Positions 41,945 to 51,322 are shown, counted from the first letter of the stretch. The stretch: DNA of 64,000 bases from Symbioplanes lichenis (GCF_030709675.1 NZ_JAUZQD010000014.1:213276-277275), one strand, 5' to 3'. Program-made: numbers and translations. The notes: generated by a model from the sequence alone, not told the origin.

Positions 41945-43636
41945 ATGCCGATGATCCTGAACCGTCGCGATCTGGATTTCCTGCTGTACGAGTGGCTCGA
42001 CGTCGAGGCCCTGACCGCGCAGCCACGGTTCGCGGAGCACGGCCGGGAGACCTTCGACGCGGTGCTCGATCTGTCGGAGCGGATCGCCGAGCGGGAGTTC
42101 TCGCCGCACAACCGGCGTGGTGACCTGGAGGAACCGACGTTCGACGGCTCGTCGGCCACCGTGATTCCCGAGGTGGGCAAGGCATTGCGGGCCTTCGCCG
42201 ACGCCGGGCTGCTGGCGGCGACCTTCCCCGCCTCGGCCGGGGGCATGGAGCTGCCCCAGGTGGTGGGGCGAGCGTGTTTCGCCTGGTTCCAGGCCGCGAA
42301 CATCGCCACGTCGGCCTACTCGATGCTGACCATGGGCAACGCGGCCCTGCTGCTGGAGTACGGCACCCCGGAGCAGATCGACACGTACGTACGCCCGATG
42401 CTCGAGGGTCGTTACACCGGGACGATGTGCCTGTCCGAGCCCCAGGCGGGCTCCTCGCTCAGCGACGTGGCGACGCGTGCGGTCCGGCAGGACGACGGCA
42501 CGTACGCGATCACCGGCTCGAAGATGTGGATCTCGGCCGGCGATCACGAGCTCAGCGAGACGATCGTGCACCTGGTGCTGGCGCGTGTCGTGGGGGCGCC
42601 GCCCGGCGTGAAGGGGTTGTCGCTGTTCATCGTGCCGAAGCATCTGACCTCCGGCGCCCGCAACAACGTCACCCTGGCAGGGCTCAACCACAAGATGGGC
42701 TTCCGGGGTACGACCAATGCGGTGCTCGCGTTCGAGGGCGCGACCGGTCACCTCGTCCAGTCGGAGGGTCAGGGACTGGCCCAGATGTTCCACATGATGA
42801 ACGAGGCGCGGATCGGGGTCGGGGCGGGCGCGGTGGCGCTCGGCTACACCGGGTACCTGCACGCTCTCGCTTACGCCCGGGAGCGGCAGCAGGGCCGGCC
42901 GCCCGCGGGGAAGGATCCTGCGGCGCCGCCCGTACCCATCGTGCGTCACCCCGATGTGCGCCGCATGCTGCTGGCGTCCAAGAGCTATGTCGAAGGCGGC
43001 ATGGCTTTGATCCTCTACGCCGCCAAACTCGTCGACGTCGGTGAGAACGTGCTGCTCGACGTGCTGACCCCGATCGTCAAGGCGTGGCCGTCGCAGTGGT
43101 GCCTGCGCGCCAACGACCTCGCCATCCAGGTGCACGGCGGGTACGGCTACACCCGCGAGTACCCGGTCGAGCAGTTCTACCGCGACAACCGGCTCAACCC
43201 CATCCACGAGGGCACGGACGGGATCCAGGCGCTCGACCTGCTCGGCCGCAAGGTGCTGATGAACGACGGTCTGCGGGTTTTGACGCAAGCGATCTCCGCC
43301 ACGGCCACGTCCTCGTCCTCCCCGTACGCGCCGCGGTTGCTCGCCGCCGCGGAAAGGCTGGCCTCGGTCACCGCGCGGTTGTGGGCCTCCGGCGACGCGG
43401 ACAAGGCGCTGGCCAACGCGTCGACCTATCTGGACGCGGCCGGGCACATCGTGATCGCCTGGATGTGGCTGTCCCAGCTCGACGCGGCCGGCGACAAGGA
43501 GGGCGCGTTCTATGCCGGCAAGCGCCTGGCCGCCCGGTACTTCTTCGACCACGAGCTGCCCCGGGTCGGGCCGTGGCTGGACCTGTTGGAGTCCGGCGAC
43601 ACCCTCCTGCTCGACCTGGACGACACCGTGCTGTGA
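41945..43636 (+). CDS. Acyl-CoA dehydrogenase, DmdC-like family
   Basis: 563 residues, longer than classic acyl-CoA dehydrogenases. It has PASAGGMELPQVVGRACFAWFQAANIAT, TMCLSEPQAGSSLSDVATRA (flavin loop), KMWISAGDHEL, and YGYTREYPVEQFYRDNRLNPIHEGTDGIQALDLLGRK, where HEGTDGI gives the catalytic Glu. The last 150 residues are an extra helical domain as in 3-methylmercaptopropionyl-CoA dehydrogenase DmdC and its relatives. The ATG at 41945 is chosen after GGTGGGGGG; ATG at 41951 is next. A strong hairpin terminates it. Confidence 0.87.
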   Translation: MPMILNRRDLDFLLYEWLDVEALTAQPRFAEHGRETFDAVLDLSERIAEREFSPHNRRGDLEEPTFDGSSATVIPEVGKALRAFADAGLLAATFPASAGGMELPQVVGRACFAWFQAANIATSAYSMLTMGNAALLLEYGTPEQIDTYVRPMLEGRYTGTMCLSEPQAGSSLSDVATRAVRQDDGTYAITGSKMWISAGDHELSETIVHLVLARVVGAPPGVKGLSLFIVPKHLTSGARNNVTLAGLNHKMGFRGTTNAVLAFEGATGHLVQSEGQGLAQMFHMMNEARIGVGAGAVALGYTGYLHALAYARERQQGRPPAGKDPAAPPVPIVRHPDVRRMLLASKSYVEGGMALILYAAKLVDVGENVLLDVLTPIVKAWPSQWCLRANDLAIQVHGGYGYTREYPVEQFYRDNRLNPIHEGTDGIQALDLLGRKVLMNDGLRVLTQAISATATSSSSPYAPRLLAAAERLASVTARLWASGDADKALANASTYLDAAGHIVIAWMWLSQLDAAGDKEGAFYAGKRLAARYFFDHELPRVGPWLDLLESGDTLLLDLDDTVL

Positions 43637-43684
43637 AGCGCTTTCCCCGGTGCGACCCGCCCGGTCGTACCCGGGGAAAGCGCT
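43637..43684 (+). terminator. Long hairpin terminator directly after the acyl-CoA dehydrogenase
   Basis: AGCGCTTTCCCCGG and CCGGGGAAAGCGCT are perfect 14-bp arms starting right after the stop; the inner bases GCGACC and GGTCGT extend the stem to about 20 pairs around a CGCCC loop with a one-base bulge. No T run follows. It cleanly separates the catabolic block from the Trypco1 operon. Confidence 0.8.
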
Positions 43685-43856
43685 CGCCACCATGCCGCCG
43701 GATTCGCGGGCCGATCGTGAATCGGGCGAGTCGCTGCCCGGACGGGCTGAACGGATTCCCCGGGCGGGATGACTTCGTTGCCCGGGGGTCCGCGGCTCGG
43801 TCACGATGCGTTGCGGGCACGACGCGGTGCCCGGCGGATGGTGAGAGGGGCGCTCG

Positions 43857-44189
43857 GTGCCGGAGCTGGCTCGGATCGAACTGGAGCACGGCGGGTGGCT
43901 GTACCTGGAGGCGGCCGGCGGCGAGTTCGACGGCCCGGTCAAGGCGGGGCTCGCGGATGCCGTCTCGCAGGTGCCGGGCACGTTGCGGTCGGCGCTGGGA
44001 ACGATCGGCCAGGCGTCACGGGAGATTCTCGGCAGCCTCCAGCCGGCGAGACCCGACGAGGTGAAGGTCGAGTTCGGGGTCAACATCTCGGTGGCGGCCG
44101 GCGCGCTGATCACGAAGGGCACCACCGGCGGGCATCTCAAGGTCACCTTGACCTGGTCGGCACCCGGCGACCAGCCGGCCCATGGTTGA
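43857..44189 (+). CDS. Trypco1 (trypsin-co-occurring domain, CU044_2847 family) protein
   Basis: 110 residues from GTG 43857. The pattern LARIELEHGGWLYLEAAGGEFDG, then EVKVEFGVNISVAAGALITKGTTGGHLKVTLTW matches the Trypco1 family: two beta halves with a helical segment (TLRSALGTIGQASREILGSL) between. Such domains are described computationally as partners of trypsin-like proteases in bacterial conflict systems. The stop overlaps the next start by 8 bases, so the two proteins are coupled. Confidence 0.85.
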   Translation: MPELARIELEHGGWLYLEAAGGEFDGPVKAGLADAVSQVPGTLRSALGTIGQASREILGSLQPARPDEVKVEFGVNISVAAGALITKGTTGGHLKVTLTWSAPGDQPAHG

Positions 44190-47100
44190 TCAGGCGCCGA
44201 TTCTGACCGCGACCGTCGCGGTGCTCGGCCCCGACGGACGGATCCGCGGGACCGGCTTCGTGGCCGGAGGTGTGGTGGTCACTTGCGCCCACGTGGTGAC
44301 CGGGACCCGCGTGCGGCTGCGGTTCGTCAATCTTCCGGACCGGCCGGAGGTGACTGCCGGCGTCGACCCCGGCGGCTGGCGAGCGCCCGCGGAGGAGGAC
44401 ATCGCCATTCTCCGGCCGGACCACCTGCCCGACGGGGTGAACGGCCTGCGCCTCGGGTCGTCCGCCGGTATTCGGGGGCACAGGGTGTCGGCGTGGGGAT
44501 ACCCCGCCCCGGCGGCGGACGGGAGGTTCGGGTACGCCGAAGCCGGTGACGCCCACGCCGGACTGCTGCACCTGACGGAGGCGGAAGACCTGACCGTCGG
44601 TTTCAGCGGCGCCCCCGTGATCGACGAGACCACGGGGCTGGTGGCCGGCATGTTCACGGCGATCGACCCGGGGGATCGGCACGGGCGCGGCCGGGGCGTC
44701 GGATACGCGACGACGGCCGAGACGCTGGCCAGGGTTCATCCGGCTCTCGCCGCGTCGGAGAGGTGCCCGTACCGCGGCCTGGAGCCCTTCGGCGCCGAAC
44801 ACGCCGCCTGGTTCCACGGCCGGGACACCGTGGTGACCGCTGTCCGCAAGGCTCTCGACCGGCGCGCCGTCATGTTGCTCGGTCCGTCGGGTTCGGGCAA
44901 GTCGTCGCTGGTCCACGCCGGCTTGCTGCCCGGCCTGCGGGCCGGCTCCCGCTGGCACGTGCTCGTCGCCCGGTCCGCCGCCGACCTGGGGGCCGACTTC
45001 GCACGCGACGGCCTCGCCGTTGCCGCCGGACACGCATGGGAACAGGCGATCCGCGACCGGCTCGCCGGGCAGCCCGCCGGAGTCCGGCTGCTGCTGGTGA
45101 TCGACCAGTTCGAGGAGCTGCTCACCACCGACGGCCACGACGCCACGCTGGCCGCTCTGACCGCCCTGGTCACCCGGACGGCGCCGCTGACCGTCCTGCT
45201 GGTGATGCGGGACGACTTCTACCCGCGGCTGGCCGAACGGGCGCCCGCGCTGCTCGACGCCCTGCTGCCGGGCATGGTCAACGTTCCGGCCGTGATCGGC
45301 GAGGCCGACCTGCACGCCATGGTCGTCGCACCGGCGGCGAAGGAAGGGCTGTCCCTGGAACCCGGCCTGGCGGACCAGATCGTGCAGGACGTCACCGGCC
45401 TTCGCGACGCCGCCCCGGTCACCGTTCTGCCGCTGCTCGAGCTGGCGTTGCACCAGCTCTGGCAGGAGCGGCGCGACGGGCGGCTCACCTACGCCGCGTA
45501 CAAGGAAATGGGCGGAGCCGCCGGCAGCCTGGCCAGGCGCTGCGACGAGGCTTTCCAGACGCTGCCGGTGAACCGGCACGAGGTGGCCTGGCGGGTGCTG
45601 ACCGCACTGGTGCGTCCGGCCGAGAACGGTGTGCCGCACACCCGCAGGCCGCGCACCCCGGACGAGCTGCGCGAGCTGGCCGCCGACTTCGAGAGCCGCG
45701 ACCCGGGACCGGTCGACGAGGTCCTGCATCGGCTCACCACCGGAACGCCACTGATCGTCACCCGCTCGGCGGCCGCCGGCCCCGGCGGACCTCCGGTCGT
45801 CGAACTGATTCACGAAGCGCTGCTGCGGGACTGGCCCGAGCTGCGCCACCGGGTCGACAAACATCGCGGTTTCAACGCCTGGCTGGGGCGGGCCGAGGAG
45901 CAGCGTACGGTCTGGTCGGTGAGGCGCAGGAGCAGCGACCTGCTGCACGGCAGCGACCTGAACGAGGGTGTGCAGTGGGCCGCCGAGCGCGGGCTCACCG
46001 CCGATGTCGCCGCGTTCCTCGCCGCCAGCCGCCGTGCGGAACGGACCCGTACCCGGCTGCGGCAAGCCGCAGTCGCGGCGCTGGTCACTCTGACGATCCT
46101 CGCGGTGACCGGGGCCGGAGTGGCCTTCGTCCAGCGCAAGACCGCCGTCGCCGCGCAACACGAGTCGCTCTCCCGCCAGCTGGCCGCCCAGTCACAGAGC
46201 CTCGCCGCCACGAACCCCGACCTCGCCGCGCTGCTCGCCGTGCACGCCTACCGGGCCGCGCCCACCGAGCAGGCGGTCACCAGCATGTACGCCGCCGAGT
46301 CCCGGGCGCGGCCGCTGCTGCGCACGCTCAGCACGGGAACCGGGGCCGTGAACGGCGTGGCGTTCAGCCCCGATGCCCGGCTGCTGGCGACTGCGGTCGC
46401 CGACGGGACGGTGCGGCTCTGGGACACCGCCGACGGCACCTTGAGGACCACGCTGACCGGGCACTCCGGGCCGGTCGAGGCGGTCGCCTTCAACCGCGAC
46501 GGCTCGCTGCTGGCGAGCGCGTCCGACGACGGCACCGTGCGGGTCTGGGACCCGGCGTCCGGCAGGACGCGGGCCGTACTCCAGGGACACCGGGATCGGG
46601 TGTACGCCGTCGCGTTCTCGCCGGACGCGACGCTGCTTGCCAGCGCGGGCCGCGACTCGACCGTCCGTGTCTGGACGACCGGCGGCGCGTCCAGGGAGGT
46701 CTTCACCGGCCACACCAACGCCGTGCAGTCGGTGGCGTTCAGCCCCAACGGCCGGGTGCTGATCACCACGAGTCAGGACCGGACCGCCCGCCTGTGGAAT
46801 CTGGGTTCCGGCGACGAAGGCGGCCGGATCACTCAAGGGGACATGCTGAACGCGGCGTCGTTCAGCCCGGACTCCCGGACCATCGTCACCGCCGGCGGGA
46901 ACAACTTGGTCAAGCTATGGGACATGGCCAAGCGCAAGGTCCGGGCGACGCTCACCGGTCCCGGAGGCTCCGTGCTGTCCCTGGCCTACAGCCCCGACGG
47001 CGCCACGCTGGCAGCATCGGGCATCGAGAGCAAGGTGCTGGTCTGGGACGCGGCCACCGGCACGCTGCGCGCCGAGCTCATCGGGCACAGCGCCGCGGTG

Positions 47101-48177
47101 CAGCAGGTGACGTTCAGCTCCGACGGCAGGACCATGGCCACCGCCGGGGCGGACGGCACGGCACGGCTCTGGGACGTCACCGGTGGCATGCCGAAAGTCG
47201 TGCGCACCGGCAAGGCGATCATCACCATGGCGCACAGCCGCGACGAGCGCTACCTGGCCTACGCCGAGCACGCCGGCCGACGGAGCCTGCTCGACCTCGT
47301 CACGCGCACCAGCACCAGCGTGACGACCGGCCTCGCCACGAACCAGGACAGCGTCGCGATGGCCTTCAGCCCGGACAGCCGGGTCCTCGCGGTCGGGGGC
47401 CTCAACCGCGAGGTACGCCTTTACGCCACGACCACCGGCCGGCAGGTGCGCGTTTTGAAGGGGCACCGCCTGGGCGTCTACGGGCTGGCGTACCGTCCCG
47501 ACGGCCGGCTGCTCGCCAGTGCCAGCAACGACGGGACGATCCGGTTGTGGGACACCGCCGGTGGGACGGCCCGTGTCCTCAAGGGGCACACTGCCGGTGT
47601 CGTTTCGGTGGCGTTCAGCCCGGACGGGCGCCGGCTCGTCAGCGGTGCGGCCGACAACACCGTACGCATCTGGGACGTCGGATCCGGGCGGCTGGAGACC
47701 AGCTTGTCCGGGCACACCGATATCGTCAACGCGGTGGGCTTCAGCCCCGACGGGCACACGATCGCGAGCGCCGGCGGCGACGGCACCGTACGCCTGTGGT
47801 CCGCCCGGGACGGCGCGGCCGGAGCCGTCCTGGCCGGTCACACCGCGGGCGTGAACAGCGTGGCGTTCTCACCCGACGGGACCACTGTCGCCAGCGCGAG
47901 CGACGACCGGACCATCCGTCTCTGGGACGTCGGGGCCGGCATCACCCGCGCGGTGCTCACCGGACATGCCGGCGGGGTGCACGCGCTGGCGTACGGCCTG
48001 AACGGCACCATCATCTACAGCGGTGGCGAGAACGTGCGGCTCTGGCCGGTCGGCCTGCCCGCGCCGCGCGTGGCGCTGAACCATCTTTGCGGAGCGATCG
48101 GCCGCGACCTCGCCGCAGCCGAGTTCCGCCGCTATCTGCCGGCCCAGCCCGCCGAGCCGGCCTGCGCGAAGCCTTGA
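44182..48177 (+). CDS. Trypsin-like protease / STAND NTPase / membrane span / WD40 protein
   Basis: 1331 residues. Residues 1-185 are a trypsin-like domain with intact triad: His37 (TCAHVV), Asp73 (EEDIAIL), Ser142 (GFSGAPV). A STAND-type NTPase (nSTAND1) follows: CPYRGLEPFGAEHAAWFHGRD, P-loop LLGPSGSGKSSLVHAGLL near 230, Walker B LLLVIDQFEELL near 305. One membrane span lies near 632-655 (AVAALVTLTILAVTGAGVAFV). From about 712 to 1292 I count 14 WD40 repeats (xSPDGRxLAS...DGTVRLWD), enough for two propellers. The WD40 part probably senses, the NTPase switches and the protease acts. It is produced with Trypco1. Confidence 0.92.
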   Translation: MVDQAPILTATVAVLGPDGRIRGTGFVAGGVVVTCAHVVTGTRVRLRFVNLPDRPEVTAGVDPGGWRAPAEEDIAILRPDHLPDGVNGLRLGSSAGIRGHRVSAWGYPAPAADGRFGYAEAGDAHAGLLHLTEAEDLTVGFSGAPVIDETTGLVAGMFTAIDPGDRHGRGRGVGYATTAETLARVHPALAASERCPYRGLEPFGAEHAAWFHGRDTVVTAVRKALDRRAVMLLGPSGSGKSSLVHAGLLPGLRAGSRWHVLVARSAADLGADFARDGLAVAAGHAWEQAIRDRLAGQPAGVRLLLVIDQFEELLTTDGHDATLAALTALVTRTAPLTVLLVMRDDFYPRLAERAPALLDALLPGMVNVPAVIGEADLHAMVVAPAAKEGLSLEPGLADQIVQDVTGLRDAAPVTVLPLLELALHQLWQERRDGRLTYAAYKEMGGAAGSLARRCDEAFQTLPVNRHEVAWRVLTALVRPAENGVPHTRRPRTPDELRELAADFESRDPGPVDEVLHRLTTGTPLIVTRSAAAGPGGPPVVELIHEALLRDWPELRHRVDKHRGFNAWLGRAEEQRTVWSVRRRSSDLLHGSDLNEGVQWAAERGLTADVAAFLAASRRAERTRTRLRQAAVAALVTLTILAVTGAGVAFVQRKTAVAAQHESLSRQLAAQSQSLAATNPDLAALLAVHAYRAAPTEQAVTSMYAAESRARPLLRTLSTGTGAVNGVAFSPDARLLATAVADGTVRLWDTADGTLRTTLTGHSGPVEAVAFNRDGSLLASASDDGTVRVWDPASGRTRAVLQGHRDRVYAVAFSPDATLLASAGRDSTVRVWTTGGASREVFTGHTNAVQSVAFSPNGRVLITTSQDRTARLWNLGSGDEGGRITQGDMLNAASFSPDSRTIVTAGGNNLVKLWDMAKRKVRATLTGPGGSVLSLAYSPDGATLAASGIESKVLVWDAATGTLRAELIGHSAAVQQVTFSSDGRTMATAGADGTARLWDVTGGMPKVVRTGKAIITMAHSRDERYLAYAEHAGRRSLLDLVTRTSTSVTTGLATNQDSVAMAFSPDSRVLAVGGLNREVRLYATTTGRQVRVLKGHRLGVYGLAYRPDGRLLASASNDGTIRLWDTAGGTARVLKGHTAGVVSVAFSPDGRRLVSGAADNTVRIWDVGSGRLETSLSGHTDIVNAVGFSPDGHTIASAGGDGTVRLWSARDGAAGAVLAGHTAGVNSVAFSPDGTTVASASDDRTIRLWDVGAGITRAVLTGHAGGVHALAYGLNGTIIYSGGENVRLWPVGLPAPRVALNHLCGAIGRDLAAAEFRRYLPAQPAEPACAKP

Positions 48178-48223
48178 AACAAGCGTCCTCGGCGGGCGGG
48201 CGGCGGGGTAGGGGTACGGGCGG

Positions 48224-49222
48224 TCAGTCGTTGTCCCGGGCCAGCAGGTCGTACGTCACGTCGGTGATGGGCTCGGCGTCCTGCGGGGCCTCGGGCGGCT
48301 CGATGCCGTCGTACCGGGTGATGGTGATGACCAGGGGCGCTTCGGGCTGCTGGTCCGGCGCCTGGGACGCGAGGGTGCCCGGCAGGTCGAGCGTGAAGCC
48401 GGTCAGCCGGCCCTGCCCGTCGAGCGTGGCCCGGTACCTCATCGACGTGGCCGGGGCGCCGTAGTAGCTTGCCGGTTCGTCGATGAGCAGGCGGAGCTTG
48501 CTGTCGACCTTGGTGGCGTCCAGGGTGCCGGTGATGGTGTCGCCGGTTCGTTCCGCGGTCGTCACCGCGGCGATCAACGCGTCGGCGCCGGTGATGTCCG
48601 GCTTCTCGGCGGCGGGGGTGGGCGCGAGGTAGTCCAGCGAGCTCTGTTCGTCAACCTGTGCTGCCTTGATGAGGCGCTGCGGGTCGACCCGCAGCCAGTG
48701 GGTACCGTCCAGCTGGGCGATGCCGGTCGCGTAGCGGTCGATCTCGGCCTGCGGGAGTCCGGCGCTCTTCAACTGTTCCAGGACCCCGGGGCCGCTGTAC
48801 GTGCCGGCGCCGGAGGGCTTCAGGTAGGTCGTGGTGCCGGCGCGCCGGAGGGACATCGCGCTGCTGTACTCGATGTCGTAACCGCCGGCCGCCTCGACCC
48901 GGGCGCGGACGATGTCGGTGATGAGGTAGGCGCCGCTGAGACTGAACTCGTAGGTGCCCGCGTCCAGCCCGTGCAAGGAGTTGTCGAGATCCTGGATCGC
49001 CTTGCCGTCGCTGACGACGACCGGGGTGTCACCCCCGGGCCGCAGCGCCGCGATGCCACCGGTCACCGCGGCGATCGCGGCTGCGGCCCCGGCTGCCGCG
49101 GCGAGGTGCCGCCGGGTGCGGCGGCGCTTGCCGGACCGCAGGATCGGGCCGGGATCCAACGGGCCGGTGGTGCGGGCCAGGTCGTTCATGGCGGTGCGCA
49201 GGTCGTCCGGGGCGAGGGTCAT
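48224..49222 (-). CDS. Membrane-anchored protein coupled to a SigE-family sigma factor
   Basis: 332 residues. A short cytoplasmic part (about 35 residues, DLRTAMNDLARTTGPLDPGPILRSGKRRRTRRH) precedes one span (LAAAAGAAAAIAAVTGGIAAL) and a large extracytoplasmic domain with LppX/LprG-like features (GTHWLRVDPQRL, TGTLDATKVDSKLRLLIDEP, SMRYRATLDGQGRLTGFTLDLPG). The cytoplasmic part is short for a classic zinc anti-sigma domain. It overlaps the sigma factor stop by ATGA, so it is probably its regulator or a linked surface sensor. Confidence 0.75.
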   Translation of the reverse strand: MTLAPDDLRTAMNDLARTTGPLDPGPILRSGKRRRTRRHLAAAAGAAAAIAAVTGGIAALRPGGDTPVVVSDGKAIQDLDNSLHGLDAGTYEFSLSGAYLITDIVRARVEAAGGYDIEYSSAMSLRRAGTTTYLKPSGAGTYSGPGVLEQLKSAGLPQAEIDRYATGIAQLDGTHWLRVDPQRLIKAAQVDEQSSLDYLAPTPAAEKPDITGADALIAAVTTAERTGDTITGTLDATKVDSKLRLLIDEPASYYGAPATSMRYRATLDGQGRLTGFTLDLPGTLASQAPDQQPEAPLVITITRYDGIEPPEAPQDAEPITDVTYDLLARDND

Positions 49223-49758
49223 GACTGCTCCTGGGGGCCGTGGAGGGAGTGCGGGCTGGGCGCCTCGTCGTCGAGCGCGATGCGCATCTTGCGCAGTGCC
49301 GTGTGGCAGGTCGACTTGACCGTGCCGACGCTGATGCCGAGCATCGAGGCGACGTCGCGTTCGGTGTGGTCGTCGAAATAGCGCAGCACGACGACGGCGC
49401 GTTCCCGATGGGTGAGCAGATCGAGAGCGCCGAGCAGAGCCCGGCGGTCGTCGATCGTGTCGTCCGGGCGCCCGGGGACGTCGGGCACGACGTCGACCGG
49501 TCGTTCGTGGCGCTGGTGCGCGGTGCGCCACCAGTCGGTGACCGCGTTCGTGACCGAGCGCTGGACATACCCGTACGGATCGTCGTGTTCGATGCGTGAC
49601 CATCGCTGGTACGCCCGGACGAGCACGGTCTGCACAATGTCCCGGGCCTGCTCCCGATGTCCGCAGAGCAGCTCGGCGTGCGCGATCAGCCGATGGGAAC
49701 GAGTCGCCACGAAGGCGGTGAAGGACTCGTCTCGGTCCCGGGCTCGTCTGAACTTCAT
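49219..49758 (-). CDS. SigE-family ECF sigma factor
   Basis: 179 residues. Region 2 (FTAFVATRSHRLIAHAELLCGHREQARDIVQTVLVRAYQRWSRI) and region 4 (LGALDLLTHRERAVVVLRYFDDHTERDVASMLGISVGTVKSTCHTALRKMR) of the actinobacterial SigE/SigM-like ECF class. The start at 49758 yields a normal N-terminus. It is coupled to the membrane protein downstream, suggesting a two-gene signalling unit. Confidence 0.92.
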   Translation of the reverse strand: MKFRRARDRDESFTAFVATRSHRLIAHAELLCGHREQARDIVQTVLVRAYQRWSRIEHDDPYGYVQRSVTNAVTDWWRTAHQRHERPVDVVPDVPGRPDDTIDDRRALLGALDLLTHRERAVVVLRYFDDHTERDVASMLGISVGTVKSTCHTALRKMRIALDDEAPSPHSLHGPQEQS

Positions 49759-49854
49759 GATCTCTCAGACGGAGCGGCCCCCGGAAAGGTTGGGCTCCCG
49801 CCTCCGGATGTTTCCCCGCGGGTGCCCGTGGGTCGTGTGCGCCCCGTGCCGAGG

Positions 49855-50010
49855 GGCAGGGCGAGGGCGGCGGTGGGTTCGTCGAGGAGGTGGACCTCGG
49901 CCTCCTGCGGGAATGCCCGGCGAGCGGGGTGCGCCGGCGCCGGCCGCCGGAGCTCGCGCAGGCGACGCCGGGCCAGGTGGGAGATGTCCAGCGCGTCCAT
50001 GATATCGGCG
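49855..50010 (-). pseudogene. Remnant of an ABC-transporter ATPase
   Basis: The minus strand reads DALDISHLARRRLREL ... ARRAFPQEAEVHLLDEPTAALAL: the LARRRxxEL and Walker B (LLDEPTAAL) segments of an ABC ATPase with the intervening LSGGQ-type sequence degraded. Neither a start nor the P-loop is present. A dead fragment. Confidence 0.6.
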
Positions 50011-50249
50011 GCACGGGGAAGATCACCACGTGGTGGCCGGTCGTCGCCGCCTGGCCGGATCCCCCGGAGCCGGGCCGGCGGACGTGATCCACGCCTGCGT
50101 GAATCGCTCGACCAGCATCGTGCGGGTGATCGCCGGCACCGGGGGAGCCCGCTGTGCGAACGGCGCGCTGCTCCGCCGGGCTCCCGGGTTCGCAGGGGCT
50201 GCCGGGGGTGCGGGGCGCGACCGGCGCGCAAGGGCCGGCCGGTGCGACC

Positions 50250-50400
50250 GGTCCGAGTACGGCGTGCCGTACAGGTGAGCACCGATGATGTCGACGTTCG
50301 CGAGCGCCGCGGCGTCGTTGAGGACGGCGTCGGACATGGACTTCACGTACTGGAACGATTCGGGCGCGATGATCCTGGTGCGCTGGGCGGCGGCGCGGAG
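50250..50400 (-). pseudogene. Remnant of a GH30-like glycoside hydrolase
   Basis: The minus strand reads RIIAPESFQYVKSMSDAVLNDAAALANVDIIGAHLYGTPYSD, the loop region of GH30-type glucuronoxylanases (where a Glu and His near IIAPES and GAHLYG sit). Upstream the frame shifts and downstream it runs into unrelated sequence. Non-functional fragment beside the ABC remnant, suggesting a former polysaccharide-use locus. Confidence 0.55.
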
Positions 50401-50553
50401 ATGCTGCTGTGGCTCAAGACGCCGGGGGAGTCCGACGGCAACTGCGGGGTCAGGGCCGGGTCCAGTGCCGGGCAGTTCCTGCCCGAGGTGGCGTACAAGA
50501 TGATCCATGGATATTGATCTTGATCGAAGGAGACCGCCGGGCCCGGGCGCGAC

Positions 50554-50584
50554 GGGGGCGCGAACCGCGACGGTCCGCGCCCCC
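50554..50584 (-). terminator. Hairpin after the fasciclin gene
   Basis: GGGGGCGCG (50554-50562) and CGCGCCCCC (50576-50584) form a perfect 9-bp stem with a 13-base loop, 11 bases past the stop of the fasciclin gene read on the minus strand. No T run. A likely terminator. Confidence 0.65.
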
Positions 50585-50594
50585 GGCCGCGTGA

Positions 50595-51239
50595 TCAGGG
50601 CAGGTCGATCGGGCGCAGCACCCGGTCGATGCCGTGCGCGATCTGCTTGTTGCCCTTGTTGATGTCGAAGCGGTTCACCCGCGGGTTGCGGTCGCTGCGG
50701 TCGGCGTCGATCAGGGCGACGCGCTTGCGCCAGTGCCCGTACACGTCGACCTTGATCGTGGCGCCCGCGGCGGTCGTCAGCTTGGCGCCGTCGGCCTTGA
50801 GCGCCGCCTTGCGGTCGATCGTGGCGCCCGGGACGACGTGGTAGAGCAGGACCGTCTCGACGGTGTCGATGCCCAGGCCGGCGACCGCGGTGAACGCCGC
50901 CTTCTCGGCCGGCAGCTTGCGGGTGTGCTGGAGGTCGGCGACCAGCCGGCGGAAGGCCAGGTCGTCGGGGAGGAAGGCGGTGACGGCGGTCGTGCCGTCG
51001 GCGAGCACGGCGACCGGGCTGGACGGCTTGGCCGTCAGCACGGCCCGCACCGCCGCGGTCAGGATGTCGTAGTCGTTGCCCTTGCGGTCGAAGCCGCTCT
51101 TGTCCGCGGTCAGCACCGCGGCCAGCGACCTGGTGCCCAGCGGCTTGGTCTTACCGTGCGCGGCGGCCGGTGCGGCCGAGAGGGCGGAGGCGACGATGGC
51201 GGCGGCGGTCGCGACGGCGGCGGCCCGGGTGATCCTCAT
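50595..51239 (-). CDS. Secreted fasciclin-domain protein (MPT70/83-like)
   Basis: 214 residues. Signal peptide (RITRAAAVATAAAIVASALSAAPAAAHG) then a fasciclin (FAS1) domain: VTAFLPDDLAFRRLVADL, GIDTVETVLLYHVVPGATIDRKAALKADGAKLTTAAGATIKV, IAHGIDRVLRPIDL. Surface adhesion-type fold. Its location next to a SigK-like sigma factor and RskA-like anti-sigma parallels the Mycobacterium mpt70/mpt83 locus controlled by SigK. Start at 51239 follows a GGAAGGACG stretch. Confidence 0.88.
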   Translation of the reverse strand: MRITRAAAVATAAAIVASALSAAPAAAHGKTKPLGTRSLAAVLTADKSGFDRKGNDYDILTAAVRAVLTAKPSSPVAVLADGTTAVTAFLPDDLAFRRLVADLQHTRKLPAEKAAFTAVAGLGIDTVETVLLYHVVPGATIDRKAALKADGAKLTTAAGATIKVDVYGHWRKRVALIDADRSDRNPRVNRFDINKGNKQIAHGIDRVLRPIDLP

Positions 51240-51322
51240 CTACGTTCGTCCTTCCGGGTACGGGATGGTGGCCTCGGTGCCACCACCCCGTCCTTCGCGG
51301 CGGCCGCGCCGGTTGGATGCAC

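Noticed and set aside
43637..43684. LacI-type operator (GAAAGCGCT halves)
   Set aside because: The two halves form one long hairpin right after a stop codon, so a terminator is the simpler explanation.
41687..44146. 819-residue minus-strand frame opposite the acyl-CoA dehydrogenase
   Set aside because: Antisense shadow; the plus-strand frame is a clear DmdC-like enzyme.
44763..48464. 1233-residue plus-strand frame overlapping the trypsin/WD40 gene
   Set aside because: It is an Arg/Ala/Pro-rich shadow with no domain; the real frame shows complete catalytic motifs and WD40 repeats.
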